From Beaufortia kweichowensis (taxonomy: Eukaryota > Chordata > Actinopteri > Cypriniformes > Gastromyzontidae), in NCBI GenBank assembly GCA_019155185.1, contig CM032815.1, positions 13,814,903-13,878,902 on the forward strand: DNA of 64,000 nucleotides. Reading direction: 5' to 3'. Shown here piece after piece: positions 52,991 through 64,000 of this stretch; the first letter of the stretch is position 1; every line of letters begins with the position of its first letter. The notes beneath the pieces are model-generated. The model did not search any database. It saw nothing but the letters and a program-made list of their open reading frames with translations, and was not told the DNA's origin. The position numbers and the translations under genes are program-made.

Positions 52991-53169
52991 TCTTTTTTAT
53001 CCAGTAGTAACTGCCATAACCTGTTGTAATTATGCATATGTATGTGTTCTGTGAAACGCTTAAACATTTATCTGTAACAACGAGGGTCTCTTGAAATAAA
53101 GCAGTCTCCAACTCAGTATAAAAAGCTTAAGTAATCGCACTTTTGATTACAGATGAACATTGTATTGTA

Positions 53170-54092
53170 ACTCTTTATTTGTTGTAGTATACATACACCA
53201 ATGGTAAATGTAAATCATACTGAGAGCAGATAAATGTAAAACGGCACGCAATGAAAATACTTCTTTTCAGTGTAGTGTTAGTTTTATCCTGCTGGAAACA
53301 TTGGAACATGTCAAGGTAAACTCGTACTGAATCTCAAATAGAGCTAAATAAAATGACGTTCCTTTTCATTTACAAAAAGCAAAAACTTAAGCAAATACTT
53401 ACATATTTTAAGCCACTCAAAATTTTGAAGTAAAATATTTGGCATTTTTAGCAGACAAATCTCCCACCATGTCGACATTTAACAATGCTATTTTTGAACT
53501 TTTTACGAACAAGTAACATGACAGAAAGTGTATCATAACCTAATGTGGCAACAATTCACAATTCAGTGGTAATTGTTTGAACAGTCCTTAAAGAGTTATG
53601 TGTGTATACTGTACTGTTCGAAGGTAAGAGAACATATTCAGCCACTGGATACAGATATACATGTAACAATTGATGCATTTAGTTTAATATGTTAAATGTA
53701 GCTAAATAGTTTGTGTTTAAGCTTGAAATGTAAAGGTTGTGTGTCACCTCAATATGTTCAGAGTGTTCAGAGAGCTGTCAGTAAAATTGAAATAAAGCAA
53801 CTTTATTTTCAGTCTATTCCTGTAAGAACCAACTTTGCCTGGGTTACTATAGATTAGTGAAATTATTTAAACAAGGTTAGTAATGCAACAACTATGTATG
53901 AATTTGATTAAAAATAATACAAAACAGCATAGCTGTGTCACTTTAAAGAAAAACTACTTGCATTCAGTGAATATGAAATGTTGTCACAGCCACTTCAAAA
54001 TGACCATTATAATGTGACACAAGTGTTAAAAATCACCAATAGCTTAAGGCCTTAATGAAACTGAGATGAGCACGTCAGTATCCACGTTGTCT
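53170..54092 (-). other. il6st: il6st 3' UTR (approximate)
   Basis: Non-coding sequence downstream of the il6st stop. Minus-strand AATAAA signals occur at about 53797-53802 (gaaaataaagttgc context) and 53172-53177 (caaataaagag context). Either could end the transcript, so the limit given is the more distal one. Confidence 0.45.
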
Positions 54093-57000
54093 TTACTGAG
54101 GTCGATAGCCGTTCTGCTGTGGCATGTAACAAGACGTGGAGGTGGGCGGGTCCTCTACAATCGGAGACATCTCCTCCACTGGACAGAAAGTAAGAGAGCT
54201 TTCATTCGACTCCTCCCCTTCCCGAACGAGGCCATCCAGTTCTCCTTTTCCTCGTCTAAAGTAAGAGTTTCTGGAATCGTGGAGATGCTCCGGATGTTCC
54301 TCGCAGTCCAGCAGCGGTTGGGTGGACTCCGAGCGAGCGAACACGGGGGGCTGATGGTTGGGAGTCTGGCCCTTGTATCCGCTCGCCACCACTGACGAGT
54401 ACTGTACCGTGCTGGCCGTGGTCTGGCCGGAGTCGCCCTCGTCACTATCGGACACGCTGTGACGGGGGGACGACATGCAGGATGAGCCCCCGATACCGCT
54501 GCTGTGTTCCTCAGAGAGATATTTGTCCTTCTTAAGCGGCAGCACAGCCTTGTCTTCCTCACACAGGGACTTTCCGTCAAACACGTCCACTTCCACCACG
54601 CTAACGTCTTCTTTGGGCATATCAGCCTGTCGGGAGGTTTAGAAGCTGTTACGTACTGTAGATTTTCACTAAACGATTACTTGACCAAAATAATTTATGA
54701 TGACGATATTAATGTGATATTAATGACATTTTGAAAACATTTTTTTTTTCACCATGGAATCACGCTGAATGTACGAGTGGAGGGAAGTGGAGAGAAAGTT
54801 TGTAACTTCTGTTGCTCTTAAGGCAAAATGTTAAACAGGTACATTACCACCAACCATCTACTATGCTGAAGAATGGACTGCTAACCAAATGCTATTATCA
54901 TATGTGTAGTGTTCACAAAATCATGTTTAATTACTGGGATGAGAAACAAGTTTACAAACGATTTCTAATATAAGACAGATATATGCACCCGTCAAGAACA
55001 TGTTCAGGTCATAGTAACTTAAAAGGCTTCATTTTATTCATGTAAAGAATCATTTCATACATGTTTTTAGAAGACTTTACATGACCTCACTGACCTTTAT
55101 GGGAAAATCGGGTGACCAGTGGGCAATAGAGCTGACCGAGGGGTCGGGGACCTGCGGCCACAACAGCTGCTTAATCCTGAAACAGAAGAAACAAAATGTG
55201 ACGCATCCATTTATCCCATACTGATCTGGGAAAATAATCGAAAAGTATTCGCAATAATAAAATCTAGAATGATTGGATGACAAGTTAAGTTTCCCTGTAT
55301 TTTTGGGATCCAAGTCTTGGAAAAAACATGCCTTCTTTATTTATTTATTATTCACTTTGGTTTCTGACCACCTACAACCAGCTCAAGCAACTAACAACAT
55401 GCCCAAAACCCCTCGCTAAACCAGCTTAAACGAGGATAGAAGAGCAGCTCATATATTAATGAGAAATACAGAGATTTAAGTGCCGTTTATATTACTTAGC
55501 TCTGGCTCTAAGCACTGTTAGACAACCATGTGAAGGCATTTCGGGCGCGAGGGTTGTACTCATGTAACTCAAGTGTCAGGAGAAAGTTCAACTGTTTCAT
55601 GTATTAAGTGATGAAAGCGTGGACTCACTTTTCTCTCTTCCGCAGGCAGAACATTATGATGAAGACGGTGATGAAGAGGAAGCTGAGACACACCACTACT
55701 ACGATCACCTCCACTTCCCCGTCAGCTTCAGAGACCAAAATGAACACGTGTCATTTTTCAATCAGTTTCAATCAGTTCTATATAAAATGACATCACCAAA
55801 CACGTACCATACTTCAGTGTTTTGAAATTAAAAACTGTGCCATTTTTGTAGCCTGCTACGGTTGAGGCCATGACATGAACAGTGTACTCTCTTTCACTGA
55901 TGAGATCAGTCAGCACGTATGAGCCAATGTCAGAGTTCACCGTCACAGCTGTGAAACACATTCAGTACACATCACGCATCCTTCTGAAACATTTAAACAT
56001 CATTAACGTGACATGTGTCGTTGTAAACATACACTGCTCGATGTTTCCTGTCTTATAGAAGATGGTGTAGTTGGTGATGAATCCTCGCTGACTGTCCAGA
56101 GGAATTTCATTCCATGTCAACTCGGCACTGGTTTTCTTGGATTTAATTACTTTAGCAGTCGGGCCCTCTAGTGGAGCTACATGGAAAAACACAACTAAAG
56201 TAGTTGGTCCTCAGATTTTACATGAACATTTCCTTTACCAGTACAATATAACATGTTTAAGATACATACACCCTTGTTGAATGTAGGCCGCTACGGTTAC
56301 TGGCCGTCCTGCTTGATTGTATGACTGACGATGATGGCTGTACATCGGATACACAGATATGTTGTAGCGCCTGAATGGCTCAAAATCACCTTAATGGGAA
56401 GAACAACACTCGGTCACTTTCAACGCAGTAACCGAGTTCAGCTTTTCTGCTCCATTACACTAATGTGACTATGGAAAAGTGTCATTTACCACATTTCTGA
56501 TAATGACCAGACTTATTTTAAAATCAGATTTTTTTTTTTTAAATATCATTTTCGCTGTTTCTGCAACACTTTTGCAATGCTTTAGCAAAGTGTAGTGTGA
56601 ACTGTAACCATACACGTATGAGAGTAACTCGTTTGATGAATGCAAATGTGAAAACGTAAGTGATAATAATGTAGAAAGATATAGAGTTAGTACCGGTCAG
56701 TATGGTGTTGGTTACATTGGCAGGCACTCTCTGCCAGTGTTTGTCTCTCTGATGGGCCTCCGGCGAGATTTTCATCCACTCCAGCAGGTATTGAGAGAGC
56801 CGCGAGTCATTAGACGCGGGCGGCATCCATTCCACCCGCAGCCGCCCGTGGCTCAGAGACCAGCTCACACGCTCCACACCGGGAAGCTCTATAACGTCAC
56901 TAAGTTCATTATTATCCCAAATAAAACAACAAGAAACTGATTTTTAAATCATTTTTGCTTTTCCAGTTGATAGCTTTAAATGGGTGTCTTATGTTATCTG

Positions 57001-59854
57001 TGTGTTATTTCCTGTTTTCATCCACAGATTTTGTTCAAATTAAACAGAGAATTTATTTTAACCTGATATAGTTGAGCTTTACGCTACCGTGATTTGACGA
57101 GGGAATGAAGAGAGACGCTTTTCTCGACACTCCGGCTGAATTGGCCGCAGTCATCTCGATAAAGGCCATCTTTCGTGGCGACAGCTCCATGGAATACGTC
57201 TGATATGATCTGTTCTGATCTCCTTCATCCGCTTTCACATCTTCTCTTTTAATCATGCCGTTCTCTTGACTGATTTTCAGATCATATCTGAGTATCTTCC
57301 CATTAGCTTTAACAGGGGCCTGTAACAGAAGACAATATGAAACATTTAATAGCTCGCCTGTGTTCCAAAGATCCTCATCATGTGCAAACACTTATAGTTC
57401 ATCACTTACAAAAAGGCCATTTACCTTCCATATTAATGTGATATTTCTGCTGTCTGAAGTGGGCTGGATGATTCGCCACAGATCTGGTGCGCTTGCAGGC
57501 TCTGAGAATATAAAGAGATGATGAGTAATATTACTGAAGCGATGCAACAGTGTTTATAACATGCACTTATCGAGTATGTTGCTCGTACGGGCTTCCGCTG
57601 TGCGAGTCGTAGCGTTGGCGCTCCAGTCACTCCAGTAGCTTAAATGTTTTTTCCAAATGCATCTCATCTGAACCACATAGTCAGTGTAGGGCTGAAGGTT
57701 CTGCAGTCTGAAGATCTCAGTGTAATTCTCAGTGAAGTTCTCCGGCACCTGAAAGAGTCATCAAACTCATGAATAAAGCTGCTTATCTGTCCTGTAATTA
57801 CTGTAATTAGAGTCAAGACCAGTGTGTTTTGTCAGTGCTTTAGGAGCACTTTATTCTGACTTTCGTCTGATTTCAAACGTATTTGTTTACCATTACAGCT
57901 CATCGTGCAACAGCTGCATTGTTTGTGGGTGCACACAACATTGAAAAAAATACATTTCCTCTAACTGACATATCTAGAGAAAATCTGAAAAGATCCAGTC
58001 TATCATACCTTGCTCCAAACACTGGATCCTGCTCGACAGTATCTGATGACATAATGAAGTGGCATAGCGAACTCATCAATGGGATGTTTCCATACCACCA
58101 TCAGAGACGAAGGGAAATTATCCTCAGCAACAACTCCAACATCCAACGGGGGATTTGGTTTCGCTATATGCATTAAAGACACCATACATTAAAGACAAAA
58201 ACTAAAGCTGCAAAACTATTCATAATGCAACTGCTGAAATAGTACCAAAATCCAATGCTTCTCTCAGGAGTTCATCTGACCGCGCTGAGCCCAGAGCATT
58301 GCTCACTTCAACCCACACTTTTAAATCCATGTGATATGGAAAATTGCTCAAGTTGACCGTGCAATTTCTTGCAAGACGCTCTGTATTGTTGTTCTGGTAT
58401 GGAGGTTTTGAATCGTACCTAAAAATAGACAAAGTAGAGGAAGTAAAAGATGCTTTAGTTCTTCATTTGAAGCCATTTGACTGGCAAAACTAAAACTGTT
58501 GTTTTTGTGGTGTACAGTGTCTGATTTACAAGACACTGATAAAACACATACACTACTATAGCGTAAAGGGTGTAAGTGGTCTTAAGAAGTGGGTCTCGTG
58601 TCCCCGGATCCCAAAAACATTGTAAGTTTGGGGAAATATTGTTCTGTTCTTGAACAGCAATGCACGTCAGGTTCTTTGGTTCTGGTGGAGGATCTGAAAG
58701 ACAAACGTAAAACAAATGAAGCTTTGGTGAAGATCTATTTAAAAAAGAAAAACACTGCTAGCGCTTCCATAGGACATTTCAATATTGTATATCGAACTGC
58801 TAGAAGAATTGAAAAGGTAATATTTAGGGGTGAAAAGATATATTTTGAATGAAAAATAATTTAAGATATGTAGAATGAAAAATAATTTAAGATATGTATT
58901 ATGAAACAGGTGCATCAACATACATGACAGATATTTTGTGCTCTTACTGTTTTAAAAAGTTCACTCTTATAGGGTTTCGCTTTCTTCACTTCTTTTCTTA
59001 CTTTTACATGGAAACTTTTTCAGTGACGGACCCAATTAATTTGTATTTATTTACATACAAAAGGTACAATAAACCTTGAATGTGGTCTATAATAAGTTGT
59101 ATGTACAAGAATGTTTTTGCAAATGTGTTATTATTTGAATTTTTGAGTTTTATTTTTAAACGTTTGTTTAAGATATTGTGATACTACATAATTGCAAACC
59201 AACTATTGTTACCCTCCTAATAATATTATGACTACATATTTTTATGTACTGTATAATTATCTAGTTACAGAATATTACATATGTGGAGAAAACACAATAC
59301 ATCTTTAAAAACAGTAAAATTACATGCCCAGAAAGGGAAAATGAAAGCCTTTTTTTGACACATCACCAACGAACGAGACATGCATAAAAAACACTCACAT
59401 CCACTGCTGAGATAGACGCCGTACCGACACGGTGATTCGTATGACAACGATGTCTTAGATGCCAAGCAGGTCAACAGACTGATCCTGCTGATGTTTCTGC
59501 TGACGGTAAACGTAACGCTGACAGCTGTAGCGTTTATTTTATGATACAGGTGCTTGGGAAGACTGATGTTCCCTAACATCCACTCGATGTCATCTGTGGT
59601 GTAACGGGAACCTTCCTGCAGGTAACATGTTGCTGTGAAGTCTGTTCCCACTTCAACAGGGATGTTCACTATAGAGTCGGGTAGTATTTTAACACACTGT
59701 TTGAAGAAACCTGTGTGGACAACAAGACAAACTGAACATCACGCCCAAACCATTAGCAAGTTATATTGTGAACGACTGAGTCTTTATAAGAGTACTGACC
59801 TACTGCACAGTGTAAACACATCAAGAGGATGAGAAGATGAAATGGAGCATCCAT
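54093..59854 (-). CDS. il6st: Interleukin-6 signal transducer (gp130)
   Basis: This is the shared signalling receptor of the IL-6 cytokine family, a type I membrane protein that activates JAK/STAT3. Coding exons (minus): 59854-59800, 59710-59399, 58693-58552, 58418-58246, 58163-58009, 57748-57589, 57501-57425, 57319-57088, 56888-56694, 56389-56270, 56176-56033, 55948-55808, 55725-55629, 55176-55095, 54626-54093. All phases fit, giving 872 residues. Signal peptide MDAPFHLLILLMCLHC (1-19). Ig domain 20-122. Cytokine-binding module 123-332 with WSDWS at 318-322. Three FNIII domains to 635, each encoded by two exons. Membrane segment about 640-662 (VIVVVVCLSFLFITVFIIMF). Box 1 WPQVPDPS. Tail with SHP2-type Y771, YxxQ at 779, 862 and 869, and STQPLL internalisation motif. 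The domain-per-two-exon layout and order match mammalian gp130. No breaks seen. The exon ending at 57589 uses a weak GTACGA donor, chosen by phase. Confidence 0.95.
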
Positions 59855-60680
59855 GATGACATCTAGGATGATATCTGAAAAAAAAACATGACAAACACTC
59901 TTAGATACACATTGCACTTTTTGCAGAGGTCACGACCCTAATGCTAAGCTATCTAAGCCTAAATCTGAGGACCAATTCACCCTTTCAAAAATAAAGCCTT
60001 TAAATGTATTTTCATGTTTCAGCATATAGTGAAAAAGGTGTTCAGGCAGTCAAGCGAGGGATCAATGCGTTTTTCGGCATCCTTTTAACACCCATAAGAA
60101 AAATGAAGATACCATAAATGAGATACTTGTGTTGCACAAAAGTCTTAAATATTCATGAGACTTTCGTTTGCACAGCTAATAACATCTGCAAAAAGACTCT
60201 CACAACATCACACAACATAATATTCATTAAAGCTTTTATTTTATAATTACATTACACAGACAAATTGAAAATGTGAGGTAGTGTATGTGTGCTCCATAGA
60301 AAACATATTGTGAACAACTTTTATATAGTAACTATAATAACTAACATTACACCTTTACACCGTTTTTTACGCATTACATTATACAGTATTTGGCCAATCA
60401 GATTATTGGTTGAAAATACATCCAATTGTTAGAATGTCACAAAAGATTTGTAATATATTTTATATGTATTTGCATATAGGCCTACTCATTCTGTTCATAA
60501 ATAGATAATGTTTGTAAGTGACTAATAAAGATGTGCCCCCATCTGTGAAAACCAGACTGAGTCTAAAAGAAGGAGGAAAGAAGGAGCATCAAAGTTTGGT
60601 TTCACCTATTAGTTTCACTATGATTTCAATCTTTGACATGACCTTACTCAATAAATATTCAAGATATCAGGGTTACATTT

Positions 60681-61292
60681 AGGGGTGGGAATCTTTAGGT
60701 ACTACGCGATCCGATTCGATTCTGGGACTCACGATCCGATTCCAAAACGAATCTTCATATAATTTTTATGCTTTAGTTTTTATGCTTTTTGTTTATAGTT
60801 AGAATCTCTTTGACAGTATTCCCATCTTGAAGTTTAATTTTAGTGAAGTTTGATTAACTAATTTCGGGAGGAGCACGCACAGATAAGTGAACCGGCCAAT
60901 TCATCATTAGTAATCACAGCGTCTGCCCTATCAGCGCAGCGCAAGAGAGAACCTCTATAAAATAATCAAGCAGCCTTACCTTCGTTCTCTCTAGCGTTTC
61001 GGCATCCCTCCTCCACCCCTACGCCTCAACGTTACCTTCCATGGGGGGGGCAGCGCTCTGGGTTCGGGCAAGCGCCGAGCTCGGAGCCCTCCCCAGACAG
61101 CACGCCAAATACGCATAACTATTACGCTTGCTTATTATCTGTAAAGGCGAACTCGTGAAGTGCTTTTATTTTAACAAAGTTATATTCAGGATGAACAAGT
61201 TCTGACATAGAATCGATTCTGAATCTTTGAGAATCGATTCAGATTCGTTAGAGAAAGAATCCCGATGCATCGATTTTTTCTCCCACCCCTAG
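60681..61292 (+). mobile_element. Short hAT-like element, TTACATTT duplication
   Basis: 612 bp with terminal inverted repeats aggggtggga / tcccacccct. Flanked by TTACATTT at 60673-60680 and 61293-61300, an 8-bp duplication characteristic of hAT transposases. No open frame, so non-autonomous. It lies in il6st intron 1. The interior includes a GC-rich piece at 61000-61100. Confidence 0.85.
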
Positions 61293-62234
61293 TTACATTT
61301 TCAAGGTTTGTTATTTACTTTATGTAGGATGATTTTATTTAGAAAACAGCAAATCACCAAAAAATCATAAATGTTGATTTATGGGTCATAAATGTTATAA
61401 ACATATTTTTTATCATGTTTATATTATGTTATCATATTCATGCGGTGATCGATCAGAGCCACGCGGCCACGGCTGAACTTAAGTTGGCATTTCAAATAAT
61501 AATGCATTTATGGATTACATTGTTTCACCACTAGACAAATGACAAAATGTGATTGTCATTAAATCATGCGTTCAAAATTCAAACGTTAATTGCTGATTCA
61601 CCTATGAAGTAAAGTATTAATTAATATTTATTGACAGATTTTTACAGTCATTTATACAAATTCATCAGACTACAGCAATTAATTGTGCAGCTGTAATATA
61701 CATGCAAATGCGACAGACCGCAAGCTCCAGCAAAAATATGCAAATTCGTATCATGTGACGAGGTCCATAAAGTCTAGTGTGACCACTTTTGCCCATAAGT
61801 CAGACTGCTTAACATAAATATTACAGAAAATATTTTTTAAAAATAATTAACTGATTATGCCAAAACTAACCAACTTCAAATCGACCTATTACAAACATAT
61901 ACATCTATATATTTTTTCACTTGTAAGAAAAACAACAAGAAGCAGCACTGCAATAACATGAATGAAGGAAATAAATCTCAATCAGTAAAAAAACATCATC
62001 ATTAGCCTTAAGAAACATTAGGGTTTAAGCAAATTAACAATAAGCCAAATCTCAGAAAAAAAGACATAAAATCTAGGCAGACTATTGAACAATTGATTTT
62101 TGTGAATAAAAATGTACAGTCTAACACAAAGAAATTGACAATCAGATCAATTGCAGGATCTCTACCTGAAAAAATATAAATATATCTTTCATTGATCATT
62201 TTAAATCATATTTTATAAAAGAATGACTTAAGTT

Positions 62235-62713
62235 TAGGGCTGTGCCGATAAAGGATATCATATCGAATCGCGATAAAATATATGTCGATAACGATGATAA
62301 GCTCTAGGCATTTTTACTCGATATGGATTAATATAAGAGCCAATCACACAGCAGAAATCTGCGACAACAGCCAATCAGCGTGCAGCTTTTAACGTTCACG
62401 TCAAAGAACAAAGTCAATTTCCTACGACACTTTGCAAAGCAAACTCGGCACGAGGATGACAAAAATAAGTGGAAGCAGCGACCAAAGTCAAACTAACCTC
62501 GAGTTATTATCCAAAAATGATGAAATTGTCGACAAAAAACTATACTTTAAAATGTAATTAATGAACCCTCAAATTTTTATGGCTTCAGTCATAGTTGGGA
62601 TACTCTTTTAAAGCTGGCAGCATTAACAGTTTACATATCGAAATATATATCGTTATCGATCAATATGGGAAAGAATTATCGAGTTTACATTTTTGCCATA
62701 TCGCCCAGCCCTA
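62235..62713 (+). mobile_element. Short hAT-like element, CTTAAGTT duplication
   Basis: 479 bp, from tagggctgtgccgata to tatcgcccagcccta, imperfect inverted ends. Flanked by CTTAAGTT at 62227-62234 and 62714-62721. No coding capacity. The interior carries many 'atcg'-type words near both ends. Located in il6st intron 1. Confidence 0.85.
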
Positions 62714-63520
62714 CTTAAGTTCTCCCAGAGATATTTGATCTGACTGCTATGATAAAATAAACGAAAGACTTTTTTTTTCTTCACTTTTTTCTTACACACA
62801 ATTTAGAAAAATAAAAAAGCAATTTAGGAGTTATGTAGAATCTTAAAGTGTACCTATAATTTAACACTCGCTTTATATATCTACTATTACATTTTTATCA
62901 AAAATACAAACTCCATCCAATAAAGGTTTGGGCATAATTATTTTTCTCTCATTGAAGTAATGATATGTTTTAAATAAATGCACATAGCTTGGAGACAAAC
63001 TTTTAATGACAGAATTGAAAGTCCTAGCTGGTAAAGGGAAATTATACAAAGTCATAAATTCATCATACTCTTTATATACTGCTCAAAACTAAATGAATAC
63101 CTCTGTCATACCCTTGTCCATAAAAAAGGATTTTCCACGTGTTAAAATATTCCAAAGGATTTCTTTGTGGGGATAAAAGTTGTGTACGTAACACAATTTC
63201 CAAGCAAGTAGAAGCTTGTTGACAAAAATTAGAAAGAAGAAATCCATTTAGAAGGAGTGAAACTGCATTTTACCATAGATCTAGTTGAAGCCAATAGTTA
63301 AAAATATATTTTTTGTTATTTTAGGTGAAAAATGCATCTATATTTGATTAGCAAGCACAATAAGTGTGTACTGATGTAACTTCATGACCACTGTAGCGTG
63401 TCACGTACTGTACATGAACTACACAGAAAAAAACAAAGGATACACGGTAAACGACACCGGGCTCACAACAACAACAACAACAACAACACAAACGTTTAAA
63501 GAATAATAACGTTAACTTAC

Positions 63521-63680
63521 CTTTACAGTGTCAACGTCACATCATATAAACAGTTGTGAATTGTAATAGCTAAAACACAACGCAGACCATCGCGTATAAC
63601 TGCTCGTCCTGTGTCAGCGACTTCCGGTCTGTTCTGACTATCATGCGGATAAACCCGCAGCGTCCGCGCGGCCGCTTATC
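63521..63680 (-). other. il6st: Putative il6st non-coding first exon
   Basis: On the minus strand gttgacactgtaaag is followed by a consensus donor gtaagttaac at 63520. The coding exon at 59854 is preceded by an acceptor (tttttttttcag, exon from 59874), so a spliced 5' UTR with a 3.6-kb first intron is likely. The start at about 63680 is a guess based on the GC-rich region. Confidence 0.55.
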
Positions 63681-63880
63681 TGCCGCTACTGCCTTCTACA
63701 GATCGAAGCATTCGGCGCATGCGCACAGCACTGACGCCCTCTGCTCTCAACACCTCTCGTGATTGGTCGGTAAAAGTGCCAGTCATTTAGATGTACCCGT
63801 GAGTCATTTTCCAGTTAATCTCCGCCCTCTGCCCGAAAACCCTGTTATAATGAGCTCTCATCAGCCAATAGGGGCTCGTG
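63640..63880 (-). promoter_or_regulatory. il6st: Putative il6st promoter (GC-rich, NRF1-like, CCAAT)
   Basis: CpG-dense block at 63650-63730 including a gcggccgc site. It has an NRF1-like palindrome gcgcatgcgc at 63716-63725 and CCAAT boxes in both orientations (gattggtcgg at about 63759-63768, cagccaatag at 63863-63872). No TATA box at a fitting distance was seen. The arrangement is typical of a housekeeping-type vertebrate promoter. Confidence 0.5.
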
Positions 63881-64000
63881 TTGCCAAAGTGTATTTACAT
63901 AGAGCAAATAGAAATGACTGCACATAATTCTCTTACATTTATATTTGATTTATTTGATTTATTTTATTATTGTTGTTTATTCACACGCAGAGATGGGATT

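Larger units (their letters stand above)
59880..63520 (-). other. il6st: il6st first intron
   Basis: Spliced from the donor at 63520 to the acceptor at about 59875. Apart from the two hAT elements it is AT-rich, with no coding exon recognised. Confidence 0.5.

Overview
The window looks like teleost nuclear DNA, most likely from a cyprinid fish. The evidence is split vertebrate genes with GT-AG introns, a FISNA-NACHT-LRR gene of the kind expanded in teleosts, a gp130 cytokine receptor gene, and fish-type transposable elements (DIRS, BEL/Pao, Ty3/gypsy, L2-like LINEs, Tc1, hAT, a class I endogenous retrovirus). The interspersed repeat carrying 'CATTCAAAAGTTTGGGGTCA' is one I associate with cyprinids; that part rests on memory.

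Layout. Positions 1-5861 hold a DIRS-type tyrosine-recombinase retrotransposon, coding on the minus strand, which abuts a 5'-truncated BEL/Pao element at 5862-10155 (plus strand). Positions 12741-49937 (plus) hold an NLR gene. Two small N-terminal exons lie at 12741-13139, then comes an intron of about 27.6 kb, then the FISNA and NACHT exons (40761-42791), five LRR exons (44176-49722) and a 7-base terminal coding exon. The reading phase is continuous across every junction. The large intron is a nest of mobile elements: an inverted pair of cyprinid-type repeats, a decayed Tc1, pieces of an L2-like LINE split by a second LINE, a roughly 100-bp satellite invaded by a LINE tail (itself hit by a solo Ty3 LTR) and by a pol-less LTR element, a long perfect hairpin, a defective endogenous retrovirus (minus, 24679-37101) carrying a Ty3/gypsy element with a CCTGG target duplication, and a Tc1 DD34E transposon inside a LINE tail.

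Positions 54093-59854 (minus) hold a complete-looking il6st (gp130) gene of 15 coding exons, 872 codons plus stop. A putative non-coding first exon ends at 63521, next to a GC-rich promoter with an NRF1-like palindrome and CCAAT boxes. Its first intron contains two short hAT elements with 8-bp target duplications. The NLR and il6st genes converge tail to tail, with 4.2 kb of repeat-rich DNA between them.

Only the NLR gene and il6st are judged to be host genes. Nearly all other open frames are transposon proteins or shadows. I saw no CRISPR array, rRNA or convincing functional tRNA. Of the unusual objects, the most worth checking are the pol-less LTR element at 18465-20062, the retroviral 5' LTR that begins exactly at the presumed start of R, and the near-identical LRR exon duplication.
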